Shown here in pieces: positions 35,214-47,482 of a stretch of 64,000 nucleotides of DNA (position 1 is its first letter; each line of letters starts with the position of its first letter). The translations under genes and the position numbers were made by a program. The DNA lies in the NCBI GenBank assembly GCA_949130485.1, contig OX422192.1:2422085-2486084 (forward strand), in the 5' to 3' direction. The notes beneath the pieces are model-generated. The model saw nothing but the letters and a program-made list of their open reading frames with translations, did not search any database and was not told where the DNA came from. This stretch comes from Agelas oroides (lineage: Eukaryota; Porifera; Demospongiae; Agelasida; Agelasidae).

Positions 35214-36750
35214 CCTTTGATATTTCCACATATGATTTGGCACTGTATGCAAGTGGTACTGCAGCTAAGGGTAGTAACAATTTTTTTTTAATGGCAAATA
35301 CACTGTGCATGTTACACACTAACACTAGTACCACATGTTTACTGTACAGTGAAGTTGAATTTAGTTTGGCTTCACAAAGTGAAGCATGCAAGGCACAGTT
35401 AGCTAAGTGCAGCTGCTGTTCAAGTTGGTCTCTTTGGATATAGGTCACTTCGTTCCCAGGCCTTCTTCGTCTCTAGCTTTTTGGTCATGCACTTGCATAG
35501 TATGCAAAAATTGAGAGAGAAGGCCTTGGAGGTTTAGTCACATGCAATGACATCAAATAGGCAGAGGGTAGACACGTAGAGGGCAGTGTCCGATCATTGT
35601 AACTCACAAACTTTGTGTTGATCAGCCTCACGTCTACCGAACAATGAGCTGTACTGACGCTACGTACCTTTCGAACATTTCGATCTCAAGTCCTTGGACA
35701 AGATAGTACAAGAAGGGCCTCAAGATTCTTCGTCAGGGACCATCATGGACTACGTTTTAACACACGCACTTTTGGTAAATGTCTTATGTATGTGTGTCAC
35801 ATACCATCTCCTCACTTCACTGTGTAGCGCACCATGGGTCCTCCAGCCAGCAGTTCTAGGCCTGCGTGGGGCAAGAGGGCAAACATCACTACCAGTGCAG
35901 CACGGGAGACGTATGTCAAAGAGAGGCAAAAGAATTCTGGGAAACATGCTAAACCTTCAAGGTTGGCATTATGTCATCAATTCTGTCAGGTGTCCTGGGT
36001 TTGATTCCTGGTGACTGCTGAGTTTTCGATTTCCTCCGTCTTTACCCCACAATGACATTATTTCCAACTGAGGCAAGATGTTCAAAGCATATATTCCCAC
36101 TCATTTATGCTTTAATACATGCGGTTACACAGTCAAACAGTAAAGCATTGAAAAGCAATAGTGTGACAGTGGTGGGACAAACAAATGAAGGCAAACATCA
36201 TTTGCTGCTATTGTATAATCAAATGCATGACAAGAGATTGCAGGCAACATTGCAACGAGTCATTGCATGCATATAGGTGTAGTGCTATAATGTTTTGCAT
36301 GGTCGAGGTGGACCTATGTTCAAGTAAAATATTAAAAATGTGCCCACCCGTTTCTTTGAGGAGCCACTAATCTCATTGCCTGTAGGTAGACTTCAAGTGG
36401 GATAATTATGTGTACACTGTGTACTAACGTAGTGTTAAGTTAATCAGATAAGTACGAATTTTTTTAGGGGTCACTTTAGCCTATGGATTCCTTTAATGCC
36501 CACGTGATTTTCCCTCCAAGTTTCGATCAAAAGCATTTGCAGCCAATGCAGCCATCATGTGCAGATTCGTGACTCACACCCAGTCATTAATGAATTCTCA
36601 GTATCTACTTGAGGTTTTTAGCAAGCGACTGCCCATCCAGACTGAACCTGCACACTGCACAAACTTGATAATGAATTTATTGTTGAAGTACAGTGGTAGA
36701 CATGAATTGAAAATGAAAAGAAATAAATGTCCAATTTTAACCTTTTCTAG
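35214..36750. other. Interval between the kinase stop codon and the first eIF4G exon
   Basis: Apart from the dispersed repeat I find no exon here. In particular there is no MIF4G-like (eIF4A-binding) coding sequence that would complete an eIF4G. An open frame with ATG at 36557 runs without a stop into the exon at 36751 and could be a local start. Confidence 0.5.
35450..35745 (+). repeat. Dispersed ~290-bp repeat, copy 1
   Basis: Begins with a decayed hairpin end (cgttcccaggcc) and continues with tttagtcacatgc, gtgtccgatcattgtaactc, gtctacc and caagatagtacaagaag. All recur in order at 41590-41870. Confidence 0.75.
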
Positions 36751-39700
36751 ATCCAGTTCTAGCGGACAGAAGCGAATTGAAAAAGAGAGGGAGAGAGAGT
36801 GGGGAAAAGGTATCGATACCAGTATCCGAGGGACTCCCTCTGTCCTCAAGGGACTCCCTCTGTCAAAATCAGTCACACCAGTTCAACCAGTTGCTGATAC
36901 TCTAAAACCTGTCACAACATCAGTCCAGCCTGTTGCTGATGCCCTGGATGAGGACACGATTTGTAGAAAGGCTGGTACAATAGTTGATGAGCTAACACAG
37001 AACAGGGACTTTAAAGTAAGAGAGCTAACCTTCTCCCTTTCTGCTTTTCCGTATTCCCTCCCCCTCCTCTCAATGTCTTTCCCTCTTCCCTTTCATTGGT
37101 AGCATATCCTGTCAGTAATTTCTATAAACATCAATTGTTATGATCTACCTACCTCTCTGTCATGTTTGCAGGAAGCAGTGGAGTGTGTGAGAGAGATGAA
37201 ATCCCCAGGAATGATTAGTGTTTTTGTGCGTGAATCTATCAGTCATTCATTGGAGAAGTCAACATTGTCTAGAGTGTATGTGGGGAAGCTGTTTGGTGAG
37301 CTAGCCAGGGGCCAGATGCTAACAGAGGAGAAATTTATTGCTGGGTGAGTACTGGAAGGCAGAAGAGGTTCGAAGCTAACAATTAGTAGTTCAATTTCTA
37401 GCTGTTTAATTGTACAGACTGTCAATGTGGTACATGGTGAAAAGTGAAACCAATTCACTCACTAAAATGACCCTCATTTGTTTCAAACTAAGCTCACCCT
37501 GTTAAGGTACGTTCTATAATAACAGCTGTAATTTATCTTTATTTGTGAAGCCTTTAATTGGTTGGTTCCTTGGGAATGCCAGCTAGTAGAAATTCTTTGT
37601 GTATCAAAAGTGCCACAGTTGTCTATCTACAACTCACCTGGCAATTTCCACTGAGTCTTTTAGTGAAAGAAAGTAAGGGCTGTTTCTATAAATCTGGAAA
37701 TTGGATTCATCATTCACTATGGGTTGCTATGGCAGCCTGTATGCATGCATCAACATAGCTATCACTACTTCAACTCATGATGGGAGGGGCTACACTGGAG
37801 GGAAAGGAGGAAGGAGATGTGATGACAGCATGTACGACTTGTGGCCCTAGTTAGTATTGGCAAAGTACATGTGCTTACTTCCTCTTCTCCCTACAGTCTG
37901 AATGAAGTTCTGGAGTATGCTGAAGATATGGAAGTAGACATTCCGAAAATATGGGATTATCTGGCAGAGATTCTAGCTCCAGTTCTCTCACAACCCCCCC
38001 TTCACTTTCACACCCTTGCTCATGTCTCTCCTCCCCTTGTGAAAGTGGGGAAGGCAGCCGATCTGGCTGCCAAGGTCCTCCAGCAGGTCAAGTTGCAACA
38101 GTCAGAGGCAGCTGCTCTATCCCTGTGGAGCCAGTCGCAGTTGGAGTGGACCTCACTAGGTGTCAAGTCAGAGGATGTAGAAAAATTCCTCAGTAGACAG
38201 GTGTGCACATACTTTGGGAAGAGTGGAGGGTGTTAGAGGGTTTTAATAGAAGTGGTGAGGGGCTGTCAAAATAGGAGGGTGAGGGTGTGGAAGTGTGATA
38301 GTTATAGGGAGTAAGGGTGAGTAGAAGTGTTAGTACTACTAATCAGTAGAATCTTATTGTTAGCCCCGTAATTATCACATTCCTAGTTCTCTCTGGCTTT
38401 AACACTAAAATAGATATTCAATTGATTTTGCTGGCCACACACAGTGCAACTAGTGTGTATACCCACTGGCATTCATTGATGGAAAGTATTTCCTCTTATT
38501 TCCACATGGATTTTCTCACATTTGAATGCAGCTTGAAAAAGTTGTTGCATATCTACCATGGATGATGTGCCACAGAATTTCCATAGCTTCACACAATTGC
38601 GGGCTCGGTTAGGCTTTTGTCCCATTTATAATCCAGTTCTAAACTTGACAGTCTGACATTGATGTTATGGTTGTCCTTTCTTTCTTTTCTCTGCAGAAAT
38701 TGGAGTTCCTGCAGTGTGGAGAGTTTACCCAGACCTCACCCCCCTATTTTATTGACCTATCCAAACTCTTTGGCTCCAGTGATGTCAGTAATGATGACAT
38801 CTTTGACTGGATAGAGGTATGCCATGTGTTTTTACAGGGTTATTGGATGTGCGACTTCCACTATACTTTTTGTTTCCCAAACAATACAGTATTACATGGC
38901 TTCTTCCTTCAGCTCACTTTAAACGTTTGCTCTTCTAGAAAAACTGTTTGGAGAAAGTAACACTTAGCCCACCTCCTAGATTTGTGAGGACACTTACAGC
39001 TGCCATGGTGCAGGCTACTGTGACAGGTGACCAACATGTTTGTCATGCAACAACATTGGAATGGCTCTCTTGTTTGACTTAATTGTTGGTGCCCATGAAA
39101 TTATGGCTGATAATTTCTGAAAAGGTAGATGTTTTCAATTTTGGCTAGTATTGCAAACACTCGAGCCTAGTCACTTAAATATTTTATACAAAAAATTTGT
39201 GGAATAGTACACATTTCTTCTCTCTGATGACAGATTGTACCAGGATCAATCTCATGCAGAGTGTGCGTAAATTTTCCTCCTCTCTTCCCCGTCTCTCCCT
39301 CCCTGCAGGTTCTGGGACCACTGCTGTTTTTAATTATGGCTGTTTCAAGAGGCGTCTGGTGGTGTTGAAAAAGTACGTGGATGAGAACCAGGACTTGCAG
39401 GTGGAAGTCCTCTATGCTCTACAACTTGCAATTGCCAACCTGGAGCACCCGCCAAGTAAGTTGTAAGACACACACACATGCACACACAATGAATCTCTTC
39501 TCTCACTCACTCCTCCCACATGCCTCACACACACTTCTCCCCCCCCTGGCGCATACCTCACACACCCCTGACTCAACAGAGTTGTTAAACCAGATGTTCA
39601 ATTTAGTGTATGATGTGGACGTGGTCAATGAGCTGTCATTTTACAGATGGAGAGATAAAGGCACTGAGCGATTTGGTAGAGGGAATGCTGTAATCTCAGT

Positions 39701-39779
39701 AAAAACATTCTTTGATTGGCTAGAGAATGCAGAAACTGAATCAGAGGGGGAGGGAGAGGAGGGAGGGGAAATGAGATGA
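36751..39779 (+). CDS. eIF4G-family protein, MA3 and W2 domains only
   Basis: Exons 36751-37015, 37172-37344, 37897-38200, 38697-38816, 38939-39026, 39309-39455 and 39580-39779 join in phase to about 432 residues ending at TGA. Order: a basic, Ser/Pro/Val-rich linker; the MA3 HEAT-like domain (RKAGTIVDELTQNRDFKEAV, then FVRESISHSLEKS, LNEVLEYAEDMEVDIPKIW and LAEILAPVL); then a W2 domain (DIFDWIEKNCLE, LVVLKKYVDENQDLQVEVLY, YDVDVVNELSFYRW, FFDWLENAE) and an acidic tail. In eIF4G the MA3 region binds eIF4A and the W2 end binds Mnk kinase. The eIF4E-binding and MIF4G parts are not seen; the sequence just upstream is another gene. Either the N-terminal exons lie far away or this is a truncated paralogue. 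An alternative start is ATG 36557, read directly into the first exon. Confidence 0.88.
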
Positions 39780-39855
39780 GACGCATGTTCCCTCTTGGAA
39801 CAGTTATTAAGTTCTTTCACCTGATTGGTACCCATCCTGTGTTTATAATAATACA

Positions 39856-40023
39856 CAATTTGGTAGAGGAATTGCCTTACTTTCTGTAAAAGTGTTTTTC
39901 GATTGGCTAGAGAGTGCAGAAACTGAATCGAATGGGGAAACAGAGGAGGGATGGGACTCTCTTAGAACAATTCTTAATTTCTCCATCACTTTTTGTGTGG
40001 GTAGTCTGATTAGTGCTCACTAA
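39856..40023 (+). pseudogene. Diverged tandem copy of the eIF4G terminal exon
   Basis: An open 56-codon stretch reads QFGRGIALLSVKVFFDWLES, then AETESNGETEEGWDSL and on to TAA. It parallels RFGRGNAVISVKTFFDWLEN and AETESEGEGEEGGE of the real last exon, ~190 bp upstream. Flanking 3' sequence is duplicated too. It lacks the first part of the exon (LLNQMFNLVYDVDVV), and I see no good acceptor immediately before it. AATAAA follows at 40094-40099. Confidence 0.75.
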
Positions 40024-40296
40024 TAAACTGACAACTTTGCTATCATACCAATCATTTTTGTCCCAGTTGTGAATCGATACAAGGGTGAAGGAAAATAAAT
40101 TCATTGTATTGTCAGTAAGAACAAGGTGACTAAATTGCTGTATATGATGACCATGCCTCTATAATTCCTGTTGACAAGTCAAATATAGGGCGCAACTGAT
40201 CTTGCAGAAAAAATGTCTATAACTCTTTAATAAAGAATTATAGTTATACTTATACTCCTCTTTGTGCAGGGTGTTTCACACAATACTAGGTGTCAG

Positions 40297-41110
40297 GCAT
40301 AGCCCAACACCAAATTGTAAGACCATCCCCCAGGAAGGAATAATACTGAACAATTATACAGCCTGTATACAAAGAGAGAGAAACAGGCAACATTCTTATG
40401 TGTTGCCTAGGTAACAAGTTATATCACTTCTAACCATAAAAAAAACTGTTGTGTAATAATAAGTTTCCAAATACGCCTCAAAATTTTATTGAAGGCAACT
40501 TCAATCTTTTTTCCGTCTAATTCTCATACTAGAATAGTTCATAGTACTGCCCGTCTGTTGAGTCTCTTCAATGTTGTCTTTGCTCGTTCTTTATCCTTGT
40601 TATCTTCTGCTCTGTCCTGTCCTTCGTTCCCCGTTTCTTTTATCTATCGTGTTTCTTCCAACCTTGTGTATACTCCGTGTGGGTTCAACCGTCTCCGTGG
40701 ACATAACTATAAGAAGACTTATTATCCTGAAGACCTTTTTTGTGCTAACATAATTAGAGATATTAGAATTAGTTGTGTGTCTACCTGTTATGTAATTTCT
40801 GTTATCTCTTCACACTAACTTAATTTACATTTTAATTTAGTTGTTTGTCTTTTACACCTATGTTGGTGTGTTTTCTCAATTATAATAATAACTAATAATA
40901 ATAATAAGCTATCGTCCCTATTTGTTCACAGGCCAAGTACAGTGGTCTATTGAATTCAAAATTTGTTTAACTCTTCAAAATGCAAATTAGGTGGCTGGGT
41001 TGCAATCAGTTCCTGTTAAAGTCTTTTTACTTTTCTAGCTGTTGTGTTGAACATATTCTGTGTTACCTCAATATAGTCATACTTGTTGCTTGGGAGTGGT
41101 TTAGGGGAAA
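40297..41110 (+). repeat. Segmental duplicate, copy 1 (interrupted)
   Basis: cccaacaccaaattgtaaga, ccatcccccaggaaggaata, ctgttgtgtaataataa, caggccaagtacagtgg, aattaggtggctgggttgca and gtgttacctca occur in the same order at 48060-48410, without the ~430-bp insert found here. Confidence 0.85.
40470..40906 (+). mobile_element. Insertion with (TAA)n tail, probably a non-LTR retroelement 3' fragment
   Basis: Present in this copy of the duplicated segment but absent from the copy at 48.2 kb. It ends in aataataataataa-type microsatellite, a common 3' end of truncated LINEs. The target itself has gtaataataa. One frame inside (about 40489-40818) is open for 109 codons and could be a remnant C-terminus, but I recognise no motif. 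Confidence 0.6.
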
Positions 41111-41589
41111 CTTCCGGTACAGCAGAGTACACACACACACACACACAAACAATGTTATCCTTCTACATGACCATGCATCTGTAATCAGTGTCCTGCAGCA
41201 TTGATGTTCTGCACCAAACAAGTTATGGTGTTCTTTATGTAGTGATAGGTCAGTTTCTTGTCTAGCATTGAGTGCAATTCACACAGAAGTGACTTCAGTG
41301 GTAAGTTGCAGATAGAGGATTGACATCAGTTGCTGGAAGTTGCTGACAATTGCTCCAGCTGCAGACTTGCTCCCAGTCAGACCCAACTAATATAAGGCAC
41401 AGGGGTTGTGCCAGTTACTATCGCAAATTTATCTTTGCTACGTCCACGAGTAATCAAAGTAGTGTTCTGCATTCTGAAAATGCTAGTATGGTGTCTAGCT
41501 CTTCACTTGATGTGTTTATCACATCATGTCAGTGCTGACAATTGTGACTTGTGAGATTATATTGGTGGACTTAACCTGTGCCTGCATCA

Positions 41590-41870
41590 ATTTTAGCCTC
41601 GTTCCCAGGCCGTTTCTGCCTCCAGTTTTTGATCACTTGCAGTAGAGGGGGAAGGCCTGGGAGATTTAGTCACATGCGTAACATCAGGTAGACAGACGTG
41701 GGGTGGTGTCCGATCATTGTAACTCCCAAACTTTGCATTGATTAGCCTTGAGTCTACCTAACAACGAGCTATATTGATGCTGTCTTTTGAATGTTAGTCT
41801 CAAGTTCTTGAACAAGATAATACAAGAAGATTCTTAATTCGTCAGGCACCGCCCCCTGTCTGTCTACCTA
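41590..41870 (+). repeat. Dispersed ~290-bp repeat, copy 2
   Basis: Starts with the hairpin end tagcctcgttcccaggcc, then shares gtccgatcattgtaactc, gtctacc and caagataatacaagaag with 35450-35745. The remainder of 39780-43066 shows only hairpin-family fragments (42400-42465, 42895-42945), a poly-C run at 42653-42667 and (GT)n near 42820-42848, and no gene. Confidence 0.75.
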
Positions 41871-43066
41871 TCATTACATCACATTACCATGCATGTGGAT
41901 CTCCTAGGCCTCCCCCCTCCATTTTTGCATACTGTAAGCAATCAAAAACTGGACAGTTGAGCTGAGCTATATTGCTACATGCATAGTTTGCCCATGCTGC
42001 ATAAAATGCCAACAGATACATAAACACTACACTCGGACAGCACATCAAGTTCCACATCGGTCCACAACTATCAGTCCATAGTCTGGAGTCTAGGATTTGC
42101 ACCAACCTGGAGTCAAGGTGCAGTCATGAGTATTTCTGTTAAATGTCTGGGAACCAAATGTGGCTACTTATTCACTTTGACACTGGTGGGTGTGGTACTT
42201 GTCACACGATGGTGCAGGTACCCATGCCACATGGCTTAGTCTTGTGGCCCACAAGGAAAAGGTTTAGGGTTATGTGAGGTTTGGGCAGAGACTACGCACA
42301 GCTGTGTAGCTGGTACTGTACGTATAGACATTTTTTAATTCCTAAGATGTCATAGTGATGAAAGTTAAATATGACACTTGCAATAATTGAAATAGTGCCT
42401 TCCCTGTCTCCAGTTTTTGATTGCTTGCAGTAACCAGGGCCCATGCAGGGAAGGCCTGTGAATAAGTTAGCCTAAATAAAATTTGGTATAAGTGGATATC
42501 ACATCAGTAATCTATGTGTATCTGAAACTCAACTCAGTGAAAGTGTATAGAATGTACGCAGTTTTTTTTTTTTGAGATGGTGCCAAAGTCATAATCCAGC
42601 TGCCTACCTGACTGGCTCTGCTTACCCACAGCTCTGTTTAGACTTTATTTAACCCCCCCCCCCCCCACCTCTTGCCATCTGGCGTACACACGTTTTCACT
42701 GTCAGCATATATTGTGTAGTCTAAAGTTGTGGCCTTTACTTCATACACTGATACAGTTTCCTTTGAGAATGCGGAGATTGGAGACCCACCCAAAAATAAT
42801 GCAACAAACACTGTAATAAGTGTGTGTGCATGTGTGTGTGTGTGTGTATGTATGGGTGGGGAGGGGAGGGAGGGATGGGAGGAAGATTTGTTCTGGGCCT
42901 TCCCTGCCACCAGTTTTTGAGATGGCGAAGGAGGGGGACATGGAGATGAGATGACTTTGGTATGTATTCATCAGTAAAAGAGGCATGTTGAGGAGTTACA
43001 AAAACCTATAGCACATGACATCACAGCATAGTTTATTGTTCATCAGAATCATCATTAGACTGTTGA

Positions 43067-44471
43067 TCACCGTGCATAATAATCATAGTAAGCAAGAAAA
43101 TCCACATCTTCACATTCACTTGGAAATGGAACTTGTTTCCACCTCTTCAAAGACCTACGATAGCGTGACGTAATGTCAAATTCAGAGTATTTGAGGTGCA
43201 TTCGCCCACAAACCAGCCACAGAACCATACTGTCTGATGTATCGGGTTCAACTTTCAGTTTGATTGTTTCCAAAACTGACCTAGATTTAGAACGGTCTTC
43301 AGTGAAGCTACTATATTTCACTGCCACTGTCACCAGTTTAGTCCACTTCTCAAAGAGTCTAGCCAGCCTGGGAGGAAGTTGGGACACAGGAAGCTCATTC
43401 AAGTGAGGTAGAATACTCAGCTCACACAGGTAGGACAGTGGAGGAGGCAACCGGAAAAGCTCAGGGATACATATGACGTCACTAAAATGGTTAGCTTCCC
43501 ATTCAGCAATCCAAAGTGAGTTGTTGGGACCAAAGGTCACATCACAAACGCAACACACATCTTTAACAGAGTATAGAAATGAACCCATGATATCGAATAT
43601 GTACAACTTTCGAGCGTCATATTCGGTGGCCACTACTAGCTGTGGATCTCTGTTACTAATGACAACATTAGTAGAAGCCTCTGTTAGTTCAGGATGGTCA
43701 TACTCAACCAATTCGCTGGAAGAATGTGCACTGATACTGACATCGTTGCTATTTTTGATTCCCTTCGCACAATCCAAATCCTTCACATGTGAAAAGACAC
43801 CATTGGGCAAGTAAACATTGACCTGGTTGCATGTTGAACAATAAATCAAATCATTGCTATCTAGGTAAAATTCACTGATGTATGGTAACTTGATCCTCCA
43901 TACAAACTCTCCATCCTTGCTATACTTTCTAAGGTTATGACAATCATCACAAACCACTACTCCACCATCACTACAAGGTTCTATGCATTCGACTTGCATT
44001 TCGTTAAACGGACTATGAACCTTTTTAACCACACTGCTATCATCATCACTGCTGGAATCTTCTTTGGATTCAGGACAGAGAGTGATTTCAGACTGAGAGC
44101 CATCAGCTTCAATGACTCCCAGTGTATCACTTGAATATTCACCTACATAGACCCTGCCATCACAAGAGACTGCTAATCTATATGGGCAGTTGAAATCGTA
44201 TGATTTGCATCTCCTGAAAGAAAGTAAAACATAGTGAGTGGTTATTGAGTGACAAATGCCATAGATAGCAGAGTAGCTAAGACTGGCACTACTATGCTAT
44301 CCATGCAGATACCTAGATAGATCACTGATCATATCTCAACTTCAGTGTAATATTAACAGTAATCTAACACTACTTAGTAATCAGGTGCTTTGAAATCCGT
44401 TTTTGGTAGATTAAAGTCACGGCTTACAGCAGAGGGATAACTTGATCATCAGTTTCAATAAAAAGCGCCAT
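43067..44471 (-). CDS. NHL-like beta-propeller protein, paralogue A
   Basis: Exon 1 (44471-44428, MALFIETDDQVIPL) joins exon 2 (44213-43067) in phase 2, giving 396 residues. It has no signal peptide or membrane segment and is probably cytosolic. About six blade-like units follow one another, for example RLAVSCDGRVYVGEYSSDTL, GGVVVCDDCHNLRKYSKDGE, VNVYLPNGVFSHV and DVTFGPNNSLWIAEWEA. A C-terminal region of ~130 residues begins LPHLNELPVSQLPPRLARLF and contains LKVEPDTSD. I do not recognise this region. Blade 4 is degenerate (NSNDVSISAHSS). A one-base shift relative to paralogues B and E ends the protein at YYDYYAR, while the acidic-tail sequence persists out of frame. AATAAA (43037-43032) follows the stop. 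NHL propellers usually bind protein or RNA; the function here is unknown. Confidence 0.8.
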
Positions 44472-44879
44472 GCGGTTGATGCCGGGACTTGTTCAGGCGA
44501 GCTTGCTTCGAAGAGGGAACGTGTCACTGTCTATGGCATTCCAAAGCGGACAAAATTGTCAACAATTTTCATGGTCAAAACCCGTTCCAATTTCATGGTC
44601 AAACACACATTTTTATGGGCAAAACTGATATTTTTGTGCTCAGATCTTGCAAATTTTCTTGGTCAGTCTCCATACCATCCCAATGACAGCTCAAAACCTA
44701 TTCCATTCCAATGACAAATTTTATGCTCAAACTCATTCCATTCCAACAGCGATACTCGACGCCAGCCACGCCTTCCTGCTTACCAGCTACAAAGTCAATA
44801 CTTCACCGACGGTCTAGGGTTACCAGGCAAGTTAGCTGAGTACTGGAGCAAGTCAAACAGTTTGTGGCAAGAGAATTGA

Positions 44880-45412
44880 GCTGCATTTCTCCTATCACTA
44901 CCAGATGTCCAGTGCAACCAGCTGCATCCCTCCAATCACTACCAGATGTCCAGTGTAACCAGCTGCATCCCTCCAATCACTACCAGATGTCCAGTGTAAC
45001 CAGCTGCATCCCTCCAATCACTACCAGATGTCCAGTGTAACCAGCTGCATCCCTCCTATTACTACCAGATGTCCAGTGTAACCAGCTGCATCCCTCCAAT
45101 CACTACCAGGTGGCCGGTGCAACTAGTTTCACCCCTCCTATTACTACCAGATGTTTGTCTGATGTCATAGAATTGAGTGACCCCCTTGTCAAGACTCCTT
45201 AGTCACTCACTCCTAGCCTCATACCCAGGGAGGAGCCTTGGTACGAGGCTAACTCACTCCTTCGTTGTCAGAGATCAGGGAGATTGTGGCAAGAGGATTG
45301 AGCTGTATTTCTCCTATCACTACCAGATGTCCAGTGCAACCAGCTGCATCCCTCCAATCACTACCAGATGTCCAGTGTAACCAGCTGCATCCCTCCCATC
45401 ACTACCAGATGT
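44880..45412. repeat. 41-bp minisatellite in two blocks
   Basis: The unit cagctgcatccctccaatca followed by ctaccagatgtccagtgtaac repeats about six times at 44880-45155 and about three times at 45300-45412. The two blocks are separated by a hairpin MITE insertion (45214-45251) and flanking sequence. Nothing else gene-like is seen in 44472-45848. Confidence 0.9.
45214..45251. mobile_element. Minimal (38-bp) hairpin MITE with perfect 9-bp target duplication
   Basis: tagcctcatacccaggga and gagccttggtacgaggcta form the arms. The perfect direct repeats actcactcc flank it at 45205-45213 and 45252-45260. Confidence 0.85.
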
Positions 45413-45848
45413 TTGCTAGAGTTATAACATTCAAGCGCATTTATTGAATTCTGAGATAGGACAGGTTGTTCATCGTAACCTTAAAGCGCCAGGTTGTCTG
45501 AGGGGGCGCGTCTAGTCTCGTGCCCAGTGCGCGTGTGCCTCCAGGCTGTCGTAGGTGTGGTCCTTGCCAAGTGCACAAAAGTACGTTGTGTTCTACATTC
45601 TCAGAGAATGCCAGTAGAGTGCTATTTGAACTGATATTGTGCCCATCTTTCTGCTCACTACACAAAACTAGATAAGTAATACAAGTGGAGTTAATTAAAA
45701 TTAAAACTTGCAGTGATAGAGATGAAAAGTTGGTACAACTAGACCAGTGTTTACATTATTTTGACTAAGACTTGCATATAAAATATAATTGGTCCACCTA
45801 CAAAATTTGATTGTAGTGTTCCTCCTCATTCCCATGCCTAGCCTATTG

Positions 45849-47171
45849 TTAATCAGAATCATCATCAGACTGTTCATCACTGTTGTTGTACCGGGGGTAA
45901 ACAAAAAAATCCACATCTCCACATTCACTTGGGAATGAAACCCGCTCCCACCTCTTCAAAGACCTACTACGGCGTGATACAATGTCAAATTTGGAGTACT
46001 TGAGGTGCATTCTCCTACACACCAGCCATAGAACGTCAGATGTATCGGGCTCAACTTTCAGTTTGATGGTTTCCAACATTGACCTAGATTTAGAATGGTC
46101 GTCTGTGAAGCTACTGTATTTCACTGCCACTGTCACTAGCTTAGTCCACTTCTCAAATAGTCTAGCCAGCCTGGGAGGAAGTTGGGACACAGGCAGCTCA
46201 TTCAAGTGAGGTAGAATACTCAGCTCACACAGGTAGGACAGTGGAAGAGGTAGCCGGAAAAGCTCTGGGATACATATAACCTCACCAAAATGGTGAGCTT
46301 CCCATTCAGCAATCCAAAGTGAGTTGTCAGGACCAAAGGTCACATCACCAATACAACATACACCCTTAACAGAGTAAAGAAAAGAACCCATGATATCAAA
46401 TACAAACAACTTTTCAGCCTCATATTCTGTGGCCACTACCAGCTGTGGATCCTCTTTACTAATAGCAATGATAGAAGCCTCTAGTTCAGGGTGGCCATAC
46501 TCACGAATCAGCTTCCCTTCAGGGTTGAATACTTGGATGGAAGATGATGCACCAATATGGACACTGTTGTTACCATCAACTGCAATTCCTGTCATGCATT
46601 CCAAATCCTCCACAAGCACATGTGAAAATACACCATTGGGTAAGTAAACGTTAACCTGGCGGCCTGTTGCACAGTATATTGAACCATTGCCATCTAAGCA
46701 AAATCCACCGATTTCGGACTTGATCCTCCATACAAACTCCCCAGCCTTGCTATACTTTCTAAGGTTATTAGATTCATCGCAAATCACTACCCCACCATCA
46801 CCACAAGCTCGTACACACTCGACTTGCTGAAACGGACTATCATCCTTTTTAAACTCGGCACTGGAATCTTCTTCAGGCTCAGGACAGAGAGGCATCTCTG
46901 ATTTGGAGCCATCAGCTTCAAGGATTTCCAGTGTATTGTTCAATGCACACACATACACCCTGCCGTCACGAGAGACTGTTACTCCAGTAGGGCAGGAGAA
47001 TTCATATGATTTGCATCGCCTGAAAGAGAGTGAAACGTAATCAATGCGACTGACAAGCAGACTGAAGAGGTCAGTAAATCGCCAAAATAGTCTAGGTGGC
47101 TAGGAACCAGACTACGTCATGGCTTACAGCAAAGGGATAAGTTGATCTTCAGTTTCAATACGAAGCGCCAT
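45849..47171 (-). CDS. NHL-like beta-propeller protein, paralogue B
   Basis: Exon 1 (47171-47128, MALRIETEDQLIPL) joins exon 2 (47019-45849) to give 404 residues. Blade-like units are clear: GVTVSRDGRVYVCALNNTLE, GGVVICDESNNLRKYSKAGE, GGFCLDGNGSIYCATGRQVN, GIAVDGNNSVHIGASSSIQV, then FNPEGKLIREYG, and DVTFGPDNSLWIAEWEAHHF. The same unrecognised C-terminal region follows, with an acidic tail NNSDEQSDDDSD that A and D lack. Relative to A, the N-terminal half is of another type (VCALNNTLEILEADG), shared with D and E. About 800 bp upstream and divergent is a truncated SH3 exon, the relic of the neighbour that paralogue E still has intact. Confidence 0.85.
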
Positions 47172-47482
47172 AATTGAAGTGACTGGAGGTTCGTCTGAAG
47201 GGGCGTGTCAATCCTTTCAACTTCAGATAACGGTCAATGTCCCAAACTAGAAGTCTTGGGGAGAGAGGGAACACAGGTACAGTCGCATTTCCGGTAAAAT
47301 GTATTCTATAGCTGCAGAATAGCGGTATAGAGCGAATTTTCACCGCAAGTACTAAGCACCCTCCCGCCGAGCAATTTCAATACTAATGCGCATGCCCAAA
47401 CTAAAACGTCAGTAATAATTACGATCGACCCCGCCCTACGCTGGAGGTGTGGTCCGTGAGTACTTTACTGCAGCAGATCACA

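Noticed and set aside
45982..46647. Plus-strand frames opposite the NHL-like genes (also at 43173, 49131, 50916, 51369, 51614, 53816 and 54230)
   Set aside because: Antisense shadows conserved only because the paralogous sense exons are conserved.
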